Positions 32,096 through 40,857 of a DNA stretch of 64,000 nt are shown in pieces. A program made the position numbers and the translations under genes. The stretch comes from CAYSWV01 sp964434865 (GTDB taxonomy: Bacteria > Cyanobacteriota > Cyanobacteriia > Thermostichales > Thermostichaceae): positions 1 to 64,000 of the forward strand of contig CAYSWV010000019.1 of the NCBI GenBank assembly GCA_964434865.1, given 5' to 3'. How positions within the stretch are numbered: position 1 is the first letter of the stretch; every line of letters begins with the position of its first letter. The notes beneath the pieces were generated by a model. It was given only the letters and a program-made list of their open reading frames with translations, searched no databases and was not told where the DNA came from.

Positions 32096-32461
32096 TCAAG
32101 TGACATCTACGCTGCTGGCTACACTAGCCATTTCAACACCAGGGAACATTAGGGTCTCTTCACTACGATAGGCTTCCCATGGACCTGATTCATGACTTGA
32201 GATAAACCACTCTCCCTGAATATGATTGCCATCTTCAGAGATGATTCCAGTATATTTGATCACATACTCAGTCTTTAGATAACGTTTGTTGAATCTAACG
32301 GCTCGCCCAGCCACTTGACCTGCAATTTGGGCATCTCCCAAGTACCCATCATCTGAAATCCGCCCACTTAGGGCTGAGCCACCCTGAGAGAACGTTGCCT
32401 CAAATCGAGTGGGTTGATCGTGTTGCCAGTAGGTACCCAACCAAGTTCCTGTCAAGTTCAT
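32096..32461 (-). CDS. Hypothetical beta-rich protein, 121 residues
   Basis: The sequence starts MNLTGTWLGTYWQHDQPTRF and alternates short strands and turns (ATFSQGGSALSGRISDDG, IAGQVAGRAVRFNKRY, TGIISEDGNHIQGEWFIS). This looks like a small lipocalin-like or beta-barrel domain with a GTWxGxY opening. There is no signal peptide, so it is cytoplasmic. The C-terminal tail is variable. The binding partner is unknown. The exported protein at 32693, on the opposite strand, is also beta-rich, but I see no clear homology. Confidence 0.55.
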   Translation of the reverse strand: MNLTGTWLGTYWQHDQPTRFEATFSQGGSALSGRISDDGYLGDAQIAGQVAGRAVRFNKRYLKTEYVIKYTGIISEDGNHIQGEWFISSHESGPWEAYRSEETLMFPGVEMASVASSVDVT

Positions 32462-32692
32462 ACCGTTTTACAGCGTCACTATATTTAAACCTAGATCCAA
32501 ACCCCTGTTGATAGTCATAACAGATCCGAGCCAAAACGGCTGGATCCGGGTATACATTTAGTTACAACAGAAGCATTTAGTTACAACAGAAGCGTGGTTC
32601 GGCTGAGGATTCAAGCTGCTTCCCAATTGTATTGAGATATTACAGGCTGTATAGTTGAGAGATATCAATTGAATTGAAGGGATAGGGATCGT

Positions 32693-33073
32693 ATGGTTGG
32701 GGAAAAACTATTAACCTTAACAATGATGGTTATTTGCGGCTGGCCTATCTTGGCTCCTACCGCTCTGGCTCAGGAGGTTGATATCATCGGCAATTACAGT
32801 GTTCAAGGATCATCGGCTGGGGGTGGTAGTTATGAAGGTGTAGCAGAGATTACTGAGCAAGGTGAAGTTTACAATGTGACTTGGTCGGTTGGTAATGTTG
32901 AGTATGAGGGTATCGGCCTAGTTGAGGATGATCTGTTTGCTGTCAGCTATCTAAGTAATTCAACTACTGGTGTCATTCTTTATAAAATTGAAGATGATCA
33001 ACTGGTGGGCCGTTGGGCTGATCTGGGTAGCCAAGAGTTTCAAGCAGAAATCCTGACCAGAGAAACCCCCTGA
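32693..33073 (+). CDS. Secreted beta-rich hypothetical protein, 126 residues
   Basis: A clear Sec signal peptide (LLTLTMMVICGWPILAPTALAQ, cleavage likely after ALA near residue 26) precedes a ~100-residue domain with repeated strands, including IIGNYSVQGSSAGGGSYEG, YNVTWSVGNVEYEGIGL and LVGRWADLGSQEF. It is exported to the periplasm or beyond. The family resembles small cyanobacterial exported proteins with a G.Y.V.G....G..Y.G pattern. The function is not known to me. It ends one base before the stop of the convergent gene at 33074. Confidence 0.6.
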   Translation: MVGEKLLTLTMMVICGWPILAPTALAQEVDIIGNYSVQGSSAGGGSYEGVAEITEQGEVYNVTWSVGNVEYEGIGLVEDDLFAVSYLSNSTTGVILYKIEDDQLVGRWADLGSQEFQAEILTRETP

Positions 33074-33823
33074 TCAGGACAGTCCATAGTGGCGACTTTG
33101 ATAGAGTCCCTCCTGGTGATCCCAACGTTTTAATGGCTTGAGGCTAACCTCCGGTAGCGGTCGTGATGGATCCCAACGCCTTAAGAGAGCTACAATTTCA
33201 GCTAGACAACCATCCGGGTGCTCAGCGACCTGCTGCTCGGCAAAGTGAATCACAATCCAACCCTGGGTTAAAAAGAAGTGATCCTGCTGATCATCTTGAC
33301 CTATGGCATGGCACACTTGTTTGGTGGTTAGGGTCTGATCAGTGTAGTGCCAGGGTTCATCAATTTCAATACAGATCCAAAGGGCCGTTTGTAGATCTCT
33401 TAAAATTAAACTAGGCGTATACCCTTTCAACTGTTGATATTGATAAATGTCTACATGAGGTAGTGTTTGGAGTTTAGCAGCTAGGTCTTGATCATAGCGG
33501 CCCGTTCGTCTTGGACCACCTGCTTCCAGCACCGTGTACTTAGGTAGCTTCATGATCTGAAACCGACGGCGTTGAGTGGGGGTCAGGGCTGATAGCCATT
33601 GATATCGTTGAATAACTTTCCAGTAAGCCCAGATTGAATAGACTAAACAGATCGTGCTACCCACTAACGCCAAAGGTGTTCCTAACCCTAGGACTAGAAT
33701 ACTTAATCCTAAACCGACACTGATGTAAGTCTCCAGATTAGGTCTTTGGCTAGGGTGTAAAGGCTGCTTTTCAATAGCCAGCAAACCGTCTGGAACCAGA
33801 ATGTAGGGGTAGCTTGCAGACAT
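33074..33823 (-). CDS. Membrane-anchored protein with a PD-(D/E)XK-nuclease-like domain
   Basis: This protein has about 249 residues. Two hydrophobic segments near residues 35-80 (YISVGLGLSILVLGLGTPLAL and VGSTICLVYSIWAYWKVI) anchor it in the membrane. The C-terminal half contains SLILRDLQTALWICIEIDEP, then W, followed by DHFFLTQGWIVIHFAEQQV. This E-I-D core with a later GW.V..F.E.QV element resembles DUF559/Vsr-like PD-(D/E)XK nucleases, but no clean D...ExK triad is visible. The start is uncertain (ATG at 33823 or GTG at 33835; neither has a good ribosome site). Whether it cleaves DNA is unknown. Confidence 0.55.
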   Translation of the reverse strand: MSASYPYILVPDGLLAIEKQPLHPSQRPNLETYISVGLGLSILVLGLGTPLALVGSTICLVYSIWAYWKVIQRYQWLSALTPTQRRRFQIMKLPKYTVLEAGGPRRTGRYDQDLAAKLQTLPHVDIYQYQQLKGYTPSLILRDLQTALWICIEIDEPWHYTDQTLTTKQVCHAIGQDDQQDHFFLTQGWIVIHFAEQQVAEHPDGCLAEIVALLRRWDPSRPLPEVSLKPLKRWDHQEGLYQSRHYGLS

Positions 33824-33852
33824 AGGCTTGGGCACGGTTAAGACCAGATCAG

Positions 33853-34941
33853 CTAACTAAACGAAATAATTAAATAGTGATCTTGAAATTTAGCGCCAGA
33901 CACTTGCCGATCCGCCAAACTGCTTGGCAGATAGAGATTTCGACGTTGATCTCCTGCTGTTACGGTAATTTCGGGACCTGATTGACTGAGTTCAATTTGA
34001 GATTTGTGAAAACCAGGAATAAAAAGCTTGACCTGACGTTGCGTTTCATCAATAGTTACAGGAGCTGGAGCCGTACTGGGGCTAAATAGAGTACTCATGG
34101 CTTCTTCTAAAGGGGCCCACTCACCTTGATACGGTGGCACCTGGCGGATCGGGAGAGGGCTAAATTCAGTTTGATTGAGTGAAGCGGCTGGGGTGATCAC
34201 ACTACCAACGGTCAGGCCAATCATTTGGGCACTACCCCAGAGATACCGGGCGATTTGGATATCAACTAGATCCTCTGAAGTGACCAGATGGGCCAACACT
34301 CGGTTAGGATCAGAGACTGCTGTGCGTCCTTCCACTAAGAGATCTCGAGCCTCACCAAATTGGTTGGGGAGATCATCTAGGGAGGTAATTTCAATATTCG
34401 TGACGGCTCGGATAATGGGTTCTGCAAAGGGACGTAGGGTTTTGGCCAGATCTGAGTTTAAAAAGGCTGTTGTGGCGCGCCGCCAGTACCAACTCCCAAC
34501 TTCAGGAATACCCAACATGCGCAATACACTGAGATCCCCTGGGCCAGCATAAATAATGCAATCGTAGAGACCTGAGTCATCCAAGCGACGGAGGGCATCT
34601 AAGACCAAGGCTTGATCCATACCAGGGATAATGGGGAGTTCTTGGCCATAGATAGTCTTGAAAAAAGGAGAACGACTATAGTCGGCTTCAAGCTGTTTGA
34701 CCTGTTCCCAACTCTTTTCAAGCAAAGCGGTTGACTTAAACTCCATCACGTTCAGGTTAGGGCCAATGGGGGTGGGATCAGCTGAGAGCGTTACTTCTAA
34801 TATCGAAGCCAATTGGAGACCGGTTTGATGAGCCGTTAGGAGGACCCGTCGACCTTGTTGGGCTGCCACTTTAGCGGCTGTAACGGCCAAAACAGATAAA
34901 TAGATGCCACCGCTTCCCAAAAAGGTCACAATCTGACTCAT
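33853..34941 (-). CDS. ArsA/Get3-like protein with degenerate P-loop and Hsp20-like tail
   Basis: This 362-residue protein starts MSQIVTFLGSGGIYLSVLAV at an ATG with CAGGAGAT upstream. The position of the deviant Walker A of ArsA/Get3 ATPases (GKGGVGKTT) here reads GSGGIYLSV, so the lysines are lost. Later ArsA-like segments remain: YDCIIYAGPGDLSVLRML near residue 130, where an ATPase has D-x-A-P-T-G, and a helical middle. The last ~80 residues (RQVKLFIPGFHKSQIELSQS, then GPEITVTAGDQRRN) resemble the Hsp20/alpha-crystallin-like domain found in cyanobacterial ArsA homologues. It probably binds protein or membrane targets without ATP hydrolysis; the role is unknown. Confidence 0.7.
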   Translation of the reverse strand: MSQIVTFLGSGGIYLSVLAVTAAKVAAQQGRRVLLTAHQTGLQLASILEVTLSADPTPIGPNLNVMEFKSTALLEKSWEQVKQLEADYSRSPFFKTIYGQELPIIPGMDQALVLDALRRLDDSGLYDCIIYAGPGDLSVLRMLGIPEVGSWYWRRATTAFLNSDLAKTLRPFAEPIIRAVTNIEITSLDDLPNQFGEARDLLVEGRTAVSDPNRVLAHLVTSEDLVDIQIARYLWGSAQMIGLTVGSVITPAASLNQTEFSPLPIRQVPPYQGEWAPLEEAMSTLFSPSTAPAPVTIDETQRQVKLFIPGFHKSQIELSQSGPEITVTAGDQRRNLYLPSSLADRQVSGAKFQDHYLIISFS

Positions 34942-35146
34942 GGCAGATCTCCTGACTGTCGAATACTTTGATAACCATAGCAGAGAAGATAACCTCAACA
35001 GCGAAGGTCAATGGTGTTTGCGCTGAGCTCTACTTGAGATCACCTAGGCTTAAAAGTTACGCCGAGATAAAGCTGTCGAACGGCTAGATCAACTATCCCT
35101 CAAAGCGGTACCCTTTGGGTGAACACCTATGCAGGAGTCGAGGGAA

Positions 35147-36313
35147 ATGGGTGAGACAATCCCAGCCCATGGTGGCACATTAATCAATCGCATTGCGGAT
35201 CCAGACCAGCGGGCTTCTCTACAGGCTCAAGCTGAAGCTTATCCCCAGATCAACCTCAATGAGCGAGCTCAATCTGATTTAGAGATGATCGCAATCGGGG
35301 GATTTAGTCCTTTAACGGGTTTTATGGGACAAGCTGACTATGAAGCTGTCGTCAAAAGCATGCATTTGAGCAACGGGCAGGCCTGGTCCATTCCGGTCAC
35401 GCTGTCAGTCGAGCCTGAGGTAGCCGATTCGCTCCAAGTGGGTCAATCTGTTGCTCTGGCCTCTCCTCGAGGGCGGATCATTGGGATTTTAGAGTTAACT
35501 GAAAAATTTACTTACAATAAAGAAGTTGAAGCTCAACACGTTTATCGCACCACCGATGAGGCTCACCCTGGTGTTAAAGTTGTTTATTCGCAAGGATCGG
35601 TCTACTTAGCAGGGCCTGTAACGCTTTTACAACGTGATCCACATCCTTTATTTCCTAAGTATCAAATTGATCCAGCAGAGTCTAGGCAACACTTTCAAGC
35701 CAAAGGATGGCGAACCGTTGTCGGCTTTCAAACTCGTAATCCGATTCATCGAGCTCATGAGTATATTCAAAAGTGTGCGTTAGAAATTGTAGATGGATTA
35801 TTCTTACATCCTTTAGTAGGGGCCACCAAAAGTGATGATATTCCGGCTGATGTGCGGATGCAATGCTATGAGGTGTTGTTAGAGCATTACTACCCTGCTG
35901 ATCGGGTTATTCTGGCGATCAATCCTTCAGCGATGCGCTATGCCGGCCCTCGAGAAGCTATTTTTCATGCCTTAGTTCGTAAAAACTATGGATGTACCCA
36001 TTTTATTGTTGGTCGTGATCACGCGGGTGTCGGTAATTACTATGGTACCTATGATGCCCAAGCTATCTTTAATGAATTTGAACCCGGGGAATTAGGGATC
36101 CAACCTCTCAATTTTGAACATGCCTTCTTTTGCACTGTCACAGGTACCATGGCCACCGCAAAGACCAGCCCCAGCTCTCCTGAACAGCGGATCCATCTTT
36201 CAGGGACTAAAGTTCGTGAAATGTTGAGACGAGGTGAAGTACCGCCTCCTGAATTTTCCCGACCCGAAGTGGCTCAACTCTTAGCCAAAGCTATGAAACA
36301 ACAAGCCAGTTAA
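35147..36313 (+). CDS. sat: Sulfate adenylyltransferase (ATP sulfurylase)
   Basis: This roughly 388-residue enzyme makes adenosine 5'-phosphosulfate from sulfate and ATP, the first step of sulfate assimilation. Motifs are GGFSPLTGFM near residue 48, the ATP-binding GFQTRNPIHRAHEY near 190, LHPLVGATKSDD near 220, and HFIVGRDHAGVGNYYG near 288. The C-terminal SGTKVREMLRRGEVPP closes the catalytic fold. There is no APS-kinase domain, as expected for the cyanobacterial type. The ATG at 35147 is preferred to that at 35129 because GCAGGAG lies in front of it. Confidence 0.95.
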   Translation: MGETIPAHGGTLINRIADPDQRASLQAQAEAYPQINLNERAQSDLEMIAIGGFSPLTGFMGQADYEAVVKSMHLSNGQAWSIPVTLSVEPEVADSLQVGQSVALASPRGRIIGILELTEKFTYNKEVEAQHVYRTTDEAHPGVKVVYSQGSVYLAGPVTLLQRDPHPLFPKYQIDPAESRQHFQAKGWRTVVGFQTRNPIHRAHEYIQKCALEIVDGLFLHPLVGATKSDDIPADVRMQCYEVLLEHYYPADRVILAINPSAMRYAGPREAIFHALVRKNYGCTHFIVGRDHAGVGNYYGTYDAQAIFNEFEPGELGIQPLNFEHAFFCTVTGTMATAKTSPSSPEQRIHLSGTKVREMLRRGEVPPPEFSRPEVAQLLAKAMKQQAS

Positions 36314-36342
36314 TCTAGAAGTTCTAACCGCAACTAACGGCG

Positions 36343-36840
36343 TCAAGCTGGATCGAGATAATTAGATAGCAACCCATCATCTAGGGCATAGTTACGCCAG
36401 GATGGAGCGAGCTGTAAAGCACACTGCAGATGATCTTTGGCCAGGTCATGGTCACCCCGTAGAGCATAGAGCATGGCTGAATTGTAATGGGAGCGATAAT
36501 CATCTGGATTAATCTCTATCGCTTTTACAGCGGCATCCAGGGCTTGAGGGTGATCTCCCTTGATCATGTAACACTCAGCTAAACTCTGCCAGGCTTGATC
36601 ATGATCGGGACTGGCTTCAATCACTTGTTGATAAGCAGCAATCGCCTCATCCCATTTCTTCAGCTTGGCCAGCATCTCTCCGATCACTAGATTGAATGTC
36701 CGATAACTAGGCGTCGGATAGGCAGCAATCCCTTCACGGTAAAGCTGAATTGCTTCAAGATAATTTTCGGCGGCATAGCACTGATTGGCCTGGGCAATGA
36801 GTTGGTTAGCGTGTTGTTGTTCAGGAGATAGATCAGGCAT
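36343..36840 (-). CDS. TPR-repeat protein, 165 residues
   Basis: Four tetratricopeptide repeats are visible: HANQLIAQANQCYAAENYLE, YRTFNLVIGEMLAKLKKWDE, AWQSLAECYMIKGDHPQALD and YRSHYNSAMLYALRGDHDLA, each followed by a second helix. There is no signal peptide or other domain, so it is a cytoplasmic protein-interaction scaffold. It is convergent with the ATP sulfurylase gene, and its partner cannot be told from context. Confidence 0.85.
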   Translation of the reverse strand: MPDLSPEQQHANQLIAQANQCYAAENYLEAIQLYREGIAAYPTPSYRTFNLVIGEMLAKLKKWDEAIAAYQQVIEASPDHDQAWQSLAECYMIKGDHPQALDAAVKAIEINPDDYRSHYNSAMLYALRGDHDLAKDHLQCALQLAPSWRNYALDDGLLSNYLDPA

Positions 36841-37039
36841 AGGATTTTAAGCGTTGCGGATGGCTTTAATTGATCTTAGCTGAAGTCCATCACAACTCAC
36901 TGAAATTCCTGATAAAATGAGGCAAGACATCGGCAGAAATTGAACAAAGCTTAAACTCAAACCTAGTTGATTTTACATAGTTAGGCTAGCCCTCATGAAT
37001 GATAGGGTTAGCATTGGAATCATACGTTAGGAATGTTTC

Positions 37040-38173
37040 ATGTCCACTGGCCGTTACGACTGTATTGTTGTTGGATCGGGTCCTGCGGGGGGAGCTGCTG
37101 CCTATCATTTGGCTAAGCGAGGCCATCAAGTGCTGCTCTTGGAAAAAGAATCTCTACCTCGGTACAAACCTTGTGGGGGCGGGGTCTCACCGATGGTGGC
37201 TGAATGGTTTGATTTTGATTTTACGCCAGCAGTATCCTTAAAACTCGATCAAATCCGCTACACCTGGAAAATGGGCGATCCAGTCGAAGCTGCTATGGAG
37301 CTGCGTGAGCCAGTCTGGATGGTTAGACGAGAGGAGTTTGATTATTACTTGGTTCAGCAAGCTCAAGCCCAGGGAGCTGAGTTGAAAACAGAAACAACAG
37401 TTCAGAGTATTGAATGGTGCAGTGATCATTGGTCAGTCAAAACAAATCAGGTTGTCTTTGCAGGCACCTATCTGATTGCAGCGGATGGCGCTAAAGGATC
37501 TATGGCCAAGTGGTTAGGGTTCAAAGATCGGCAACGGCGGCTGGCGGCGGCATTGGAAGCTGAAGCAGCCGTGACCAATCCAGACGTCATCTCAGCTCAC
37601 TTTGATTTTGGTTCAGTCAGTAATGGCTATATCTGGAACTTTCCCAAACAAGATGGCTACTCTATTGGAGCTGGGACCTTTAGAGGCGGAGAGAAGCAAA
37701 ATCTCAAAACAATTGCTACAGACTATGCCAAGCTCTTTGATATTGATTTGAGCGCCATCAAGCATTATGGTCACCCCATCTGTCTTTGGGATGAGGATCA
37801 AAAACTCCATACGCAAAATGCCCTCCTAGCTGGAGATGCTGCGTGTGTGATTGATCCATTTACAGCTGAAGGGATTCGGCCCTCCTTATTAACTGGAAAA
37901 CTAGCAGCCGAGGCTGTGTCTCAAGCTCTCAGGGGTACAACTAATGCTCTCGAGATCTATAGTCAACGAGTGCAGGAGGAATGGGGCACTGAAATGCGTT
38001 GGGCCAAGCGATTAGCTGGTGCCTTTTATCGCGTACCGGGAGTAGCCTACCGTGTTGCCGTCAAACGACCTGGTGCCACCAAACTGATGGGTAAGATCTT
38101 GGCTGGAGAACTCCGATATAGTGATGTTGCGGGTAAAGCTATTAGAAAAATTAGTGGGGGTCTTTTTTCCTGA
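37040..38173 (+). CDS. Geranylgeranyl-reductase-family FAD oxidoreductase
   Basis: This 377-residue flavoprotein starts with the FAD fold CIVVGSGPAGGAAAYHLAKRG and EKESLPRYKPCGGGVS. The PCGGG motif is typical of the geranylgeranyl reductase family. VRREEFDYYLVQQA near residue 97 and LLAGDAACVIDPFTAEGI near 258 complete the FAD site. Such enzymes saturate isoprenoid side chains (chlorophyll, tocopherol, lipids) or act as halogenase-like monooxygenases. It is shorter than ChlP and differs at the N-terminus, so I regard it as a paralogue rather than the chlorophyll-specific ChlP. The ATG at 37040 has AGGAA upstream. Confidence 0.8.
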   Translation: MSTGRYDCIVVGSGPAGGAAAYHLAKRGHQVLLLEKESLPRYKPCGGGVSPMVAEWFDFDFTPAVSLKLDQIRYTWKMGDPVEAAMELREPVWMVRREEFDYYLVQQAQAQGAELKTETTVQSIEWCSDHWSVKTNQVVFAGTYLIAADGAKGSMAKWLGFKDRQRRLAAALEAEAAVTNPDVISAHFDFGSVSNGYIWNFPKQDGYSIGAGTFRGGEKQNLKTIATDYAKLFDIDLSAIKHYGHPICLWDEDQKLHTQNALLAGDAACVIDPFTAEGIRPSLLTGKLAAEAVSQALRGTTNALEIYSQRVQEEWGTEMRWAKRLAGAFYRVPGVAYRVAVKRPGATKLMGKILAGELRYSDVAGKAIRKISGGLFS

Positions 38174-38222
38174 ACCCATCTTAGTTATTGAACCCTCGAG
38201 CTTAAAGCTAGCCAGGTTAGTA

Positions 38223-39419
38223 TTAGTCATCATCACCACCCGAGAGATCAACAGAAACATCACGAATGTCTCTAAAAATAGATAGTAGGGTAGCTATGGG
38301 TAGCAAGGGTCGTGTAATTGACGTTATGCGATTACTCACTTTTGAAAGTCGGGAGTTATCAACCACAACAACATCAAAGTTTTGCAGGGGAGGATTGGAT
38401 TCCGAGTTGATACTTGAAGCAAAATCAATTGGGACCTGTTGGAGAGAGACGGTTCCATTGGAATTAAGCCGCAAAAGTTCAACTTCTCGTTGTTTAGCTT
38501 CTTGAGTAAAGCCCCCCGCCGCCAGGAGGGCCTGGTTCAAAGGCGTATTCGGGGGTAATCTGAGTGTCCCTGGAGCCTGAACTTCACCGACAACATTGAT
38601 CACCATCTCAGCCGGTGAAAAACTAGCTGAAGCCAGTTCTGAAATTTCAGTTAAACTGATATTCGTAGCAGTTGAGACAAATAAGGTATCACCATCAAGC
38701 AAAATGGGAACGGCAGCCTGTTCACCATCATTAAACAAATCCCATAGATTAATCTTAAGAATCTGATCTTCCCCAGTTGGTTGAGGGCGGCGAATTTCAA
38801 CATTCCGCACATCGGCTTGCTGAGTTAATCCATTAGCTAATTGCATGAGATTGGGGACCGACGGCACTTCACCTTGATTCACTCGAAATTCATAGACCCC
38901 CGGACGATTGACTTCACCCAAAACTGAGACCGCTAAAGGCCGGAGCGATTCTTCTAAAGTGACGGTGACAACAGGGTTTTTTAGAAACGGATCGTACAAT
39001 TCAGAAAACAGTTGAGATAATTGACCCAAAGTTAAACCTTGAACGGAGATCGTCTCCAGCAATGGCAGGGTCACTGTACCATCAATCAAAACTCGTTGGA
39101 TGCCACTAAACTCTGGAATACCAAAAACCTGAATATTAAGTTGATCACCAGGCCCCACTCGATATAAACCTCCACCTCGTGCTGTTCGAATATCAAAAGA
39201 AGGTCCCTCTGTACTAGGAGCTAGTAAATTGGGAGCTGGGAGTGATGGCGGTGATGGTGTAGGTTGAACCAGATCAAATAAATCAGGGGGATCAGTGGTT
39301 TCAAGTTGGAGATCAAATAGGTCAGGCTGAGCCATGGCTGGGGTGGCTGTAAACAGATAACAAACTGCCAACATGCCTAGCTTTTGACTGAATCGAGATA
39401 ACACTGCATCCTTAAGCAT
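38223..39419 (-). CDS. Polysaccharide export outer-membrane protein (Wza-like)
   Basis: This roughly 398-residue exported protein begins MLKDAVLSRFSQKLGMLAVC and has a signal ending ATPAMA-Q. A Pro-rich linker (PTPSPPSLPAPNLLAPS) leads to the Poly_export domain (YRVGPGDQLNIQVFG near residue 85, then TLPLLETISVQGLTLGQL). SLBB-like domains follow (SVLGEVNRPGVYEF near 165 and NVVGEVQAPGTLRLP near 285). It forms an outer-membrane channel for exopolysaccharide. The C-terminal ~40 residues end in an acidic tail. Upstream in-frame ATGs reach 39482, but they would bury the signal peptide, so the start at 39419 is preferred. No Wzc or Wzx partner is adjacent. Confidence 0.85.
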   Translation of the reverse strand: MLKDAVLSRFSQKLGMLAVCYLFTATPAMAQPDLFDLQLETTDPPDLFDLVQPTPSPPSLPAPNLLAPSTEGPSFDIRTARGGGLYRVGPGDQLNIQVFGIPEFSGIQRVLIDGTVTLPLLETISVQGLTLGQLSQLFSELYDPFLKNPVVTVTLEESLRPLAVSVLGEVNRPGVYEFRVNQGEVPSVPNLMQLANGLTQQADVRNVEIRRPQPTGEDQILKINLWDLFNDGEQAAVPILLDGDTLFVSTATNISLTEISELASASFSPAEMVINVVGEVQAPGTLRLPPNTPLNQALLAAGGFTQEAKQREVELLRLNSNGTVSLQQVPIDFASSINSESNPPLQNFDVVVVDNSRLSKVSNRITSITRPLLPIATLLSIFRDIRDVSVDLSGGDDD

Positions 39420-39545
39420 GACTCCAACCATACCTTGAGACTTTATCTTAAAAAAAAAGCACTTGTGAGCCAAAAACAGCACCTAATCAGGTTTAGATCC
39501 TTCGCGACGCTAGATCTAGTGGAGTATAGCAAAATCCTAACCCAT

Positions 39546-40074
39546 CTAACTTGACTGCCCCGATGATGAGTTGAGATCAGGATGAACATTTTTCAAGATA
39601 CCGTTGAGGTAGGCCTGTTGAATCGTATGACCCCAGGAAAATTTGGTTAGATCTCGATTTTCTGGCAGATAGGCCCAACACAAATCATCCTGGGTAAAGA
39701 AGTAACGCATTTCCCACCATGATTCTCCAGGAGTGACATCTTTAACAGCTCGGAGGAAGGGTCCCCGAAATCGGGTAATCCGTTTTTCAACAAAATAGGG
39801 GCCACTCAATTGCAGATCTGAAATAGCCGTAATAAAATCTGTCCAGACCTTATCCTGAGGAACCTTGTGGTTTGGATGGTTTGGGTGGTTTGGATGGTTT
39901 GGGTGGTTTGGNNNNNNNNNNNNNNNNNNNNNNNNNNNNNNNNNNNNNNNNNNNNNNNNNNNNNNNNNNNNNNNNNNNNNNNNNNNNNNNNNNNNNNNNN
40001 NNNNNNNNNNNGTGGTTTGGATGGTTTGGGTGGTTTGGATGGTTTGGGTGGTTTGGGTCATTCGGTTTCATCAT
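39546..40074 (-). CDS. Hypothetical protein with N-terminal PNH repeat, interrupted by an assembly gap
   Basis: The C-terminal domain (from about 39867 down) reads KVPQDKVWTDFITAISDLQ, with GPYFVEKRITRFRGPFLRA and WWEMRYFFTQDDLCWAYLP. It is a globular, tryptophan-rich domain that I do not recognise. In front of it lies a tandem repeat encoding (NHP)n, broken by 100 N (39912-40011). Before the gap in gene order, the frame from the ATG at 40074 reads MMKPNDPNHPNHPNH, which is the same repeat phase. The 100-N placeholder breaks this frame artificially. The true protein is almost certainly MMKPNDP-(NHP)n followed by the domain. Confidence 0.6.
39867..40058. repeat. 18-bp tandem repeat in coding sequence, containing a 100-N gap
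   Basis: The unit GGTTTGGATGGTTTGGGT repeats on both sides of the gap at 39912-40011. The unit length is a multiple of three and all six frames lack stops, so any register is translatable. The gap is probably due to collapse of this repeat, and the real copy number is unknown. Confidence 0.9.
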
Positions 40075-40137
40075 AGCCTCCTGAGCAGTATGCCTTGAGC
40101 CTTTCTCCTCAAAACGTTATGGGATCCCCTTAAGTCG

Positions 40138-40818
40138 TTATTGTAGTAATGATGACTGAGTAAGCCAATAACTTAGCACACCACTAGCTAATGGAACGGT
40201 CAAATTATCAATCCCCCGCCAAGACATGATCTCTAAGCCAGTCGCCAGAGTACCAATCACAATTGCCACCCTACCCACCTGATCAGACCACCCTTGAGCT
40301 AACCCCAGGACTAGAGCGACCACGACCCCGCTGATCACCCACATGGTGAGAGATCCCTCCCAACTTTTATGGATAGGTCCAATTTGATAGGGATGATAGC
40401 CCCAGGTCTGACCAATCAAAGCGGCTAGAGCATCACCCCAGGTCATGACCAAAATTCCGATCACAGCAAAGAGATGTAAGTTGGTAACCCAGAACAGAGC
40501 TATTAGCACACCAATACTGACAGCATAGAAAAAGGTCCCAAAACTCTTGCGACCCACACCATTCAAACTTTGAAGAATATTAACTTTATAAGATACTAGA
40601 GCCAGGCCCGCCGCAATCACCGCGCAAACAACCCCTAACCACTGGGGCACATCCAGCCACCACGCCAACAAAATAATGTTTCCGACGCCAATGTGAATCA
40701 CCTTTCGGACCCACTCTGCCTCAACCTGACGACTCCTCAGTAACTCTGCCACCCCAAATACTGTGACTAGCCATAAGCCATAGCATATGAGTTGTGGCAA
40801 CAATCCTACATGTTCCAT
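40138..40818 (-). CDS. Phytol kinase-like / CDP-diglyceride synthetase-family membrane protein
   Basis: This 226-residue polytopic protein has about six TM segments. The motif RKVIHIGVGNIILLAWW near residue 38 and GDALAALIGQTWG near 127 are typical of the dolichol/phytol kinase branch (VTE5/VTE6 in plants). SWEGSLTMWVISG near 157 is the family's third motif. Such enzymes phosphorylate phytol or phytyl-phosphate to recycle chlorophyll side chains into tocopherol or phylloquinone. The substrate cannot be assigned from sequence alone. It lies 39 bases downstream of the cytM stop on the opposite side, in the same direction as cytM, so the two may form an operon. Confidence 0.8.
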   Translation of the reverse strand: MEHVGLLPQLICYGLWLVTVFGVAELLRSRQVEAEWVRKVIHIGVGNIILLAWWLDVPQWLGVVCAVIAAGLALVSYKVNILQSLNGVGRKSFGTFFYAVSIGVLIALFWVTNLHLFAVIGILVMTWGDALAALIGQTWGYHPYQIGPIHKSWEGSLTMWVISGVVVALVLGLAQGWSDQVGRVAIVIGTLATGLEIMSWRGIDNLTVPLASGVLSYWLTQSSLLQ

Positions 40819-40857
40819 TCACCCGATCCCATACAGTGCTAATGGGTATATTAATGC

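Noticed and set aside
37040..38173. ChlP, the chlorophyll geranylgeranyl reductase
   Set aside because: It is shorter and has a different N-terminal FAD segment from the ChlP I know; assigned only to the family.
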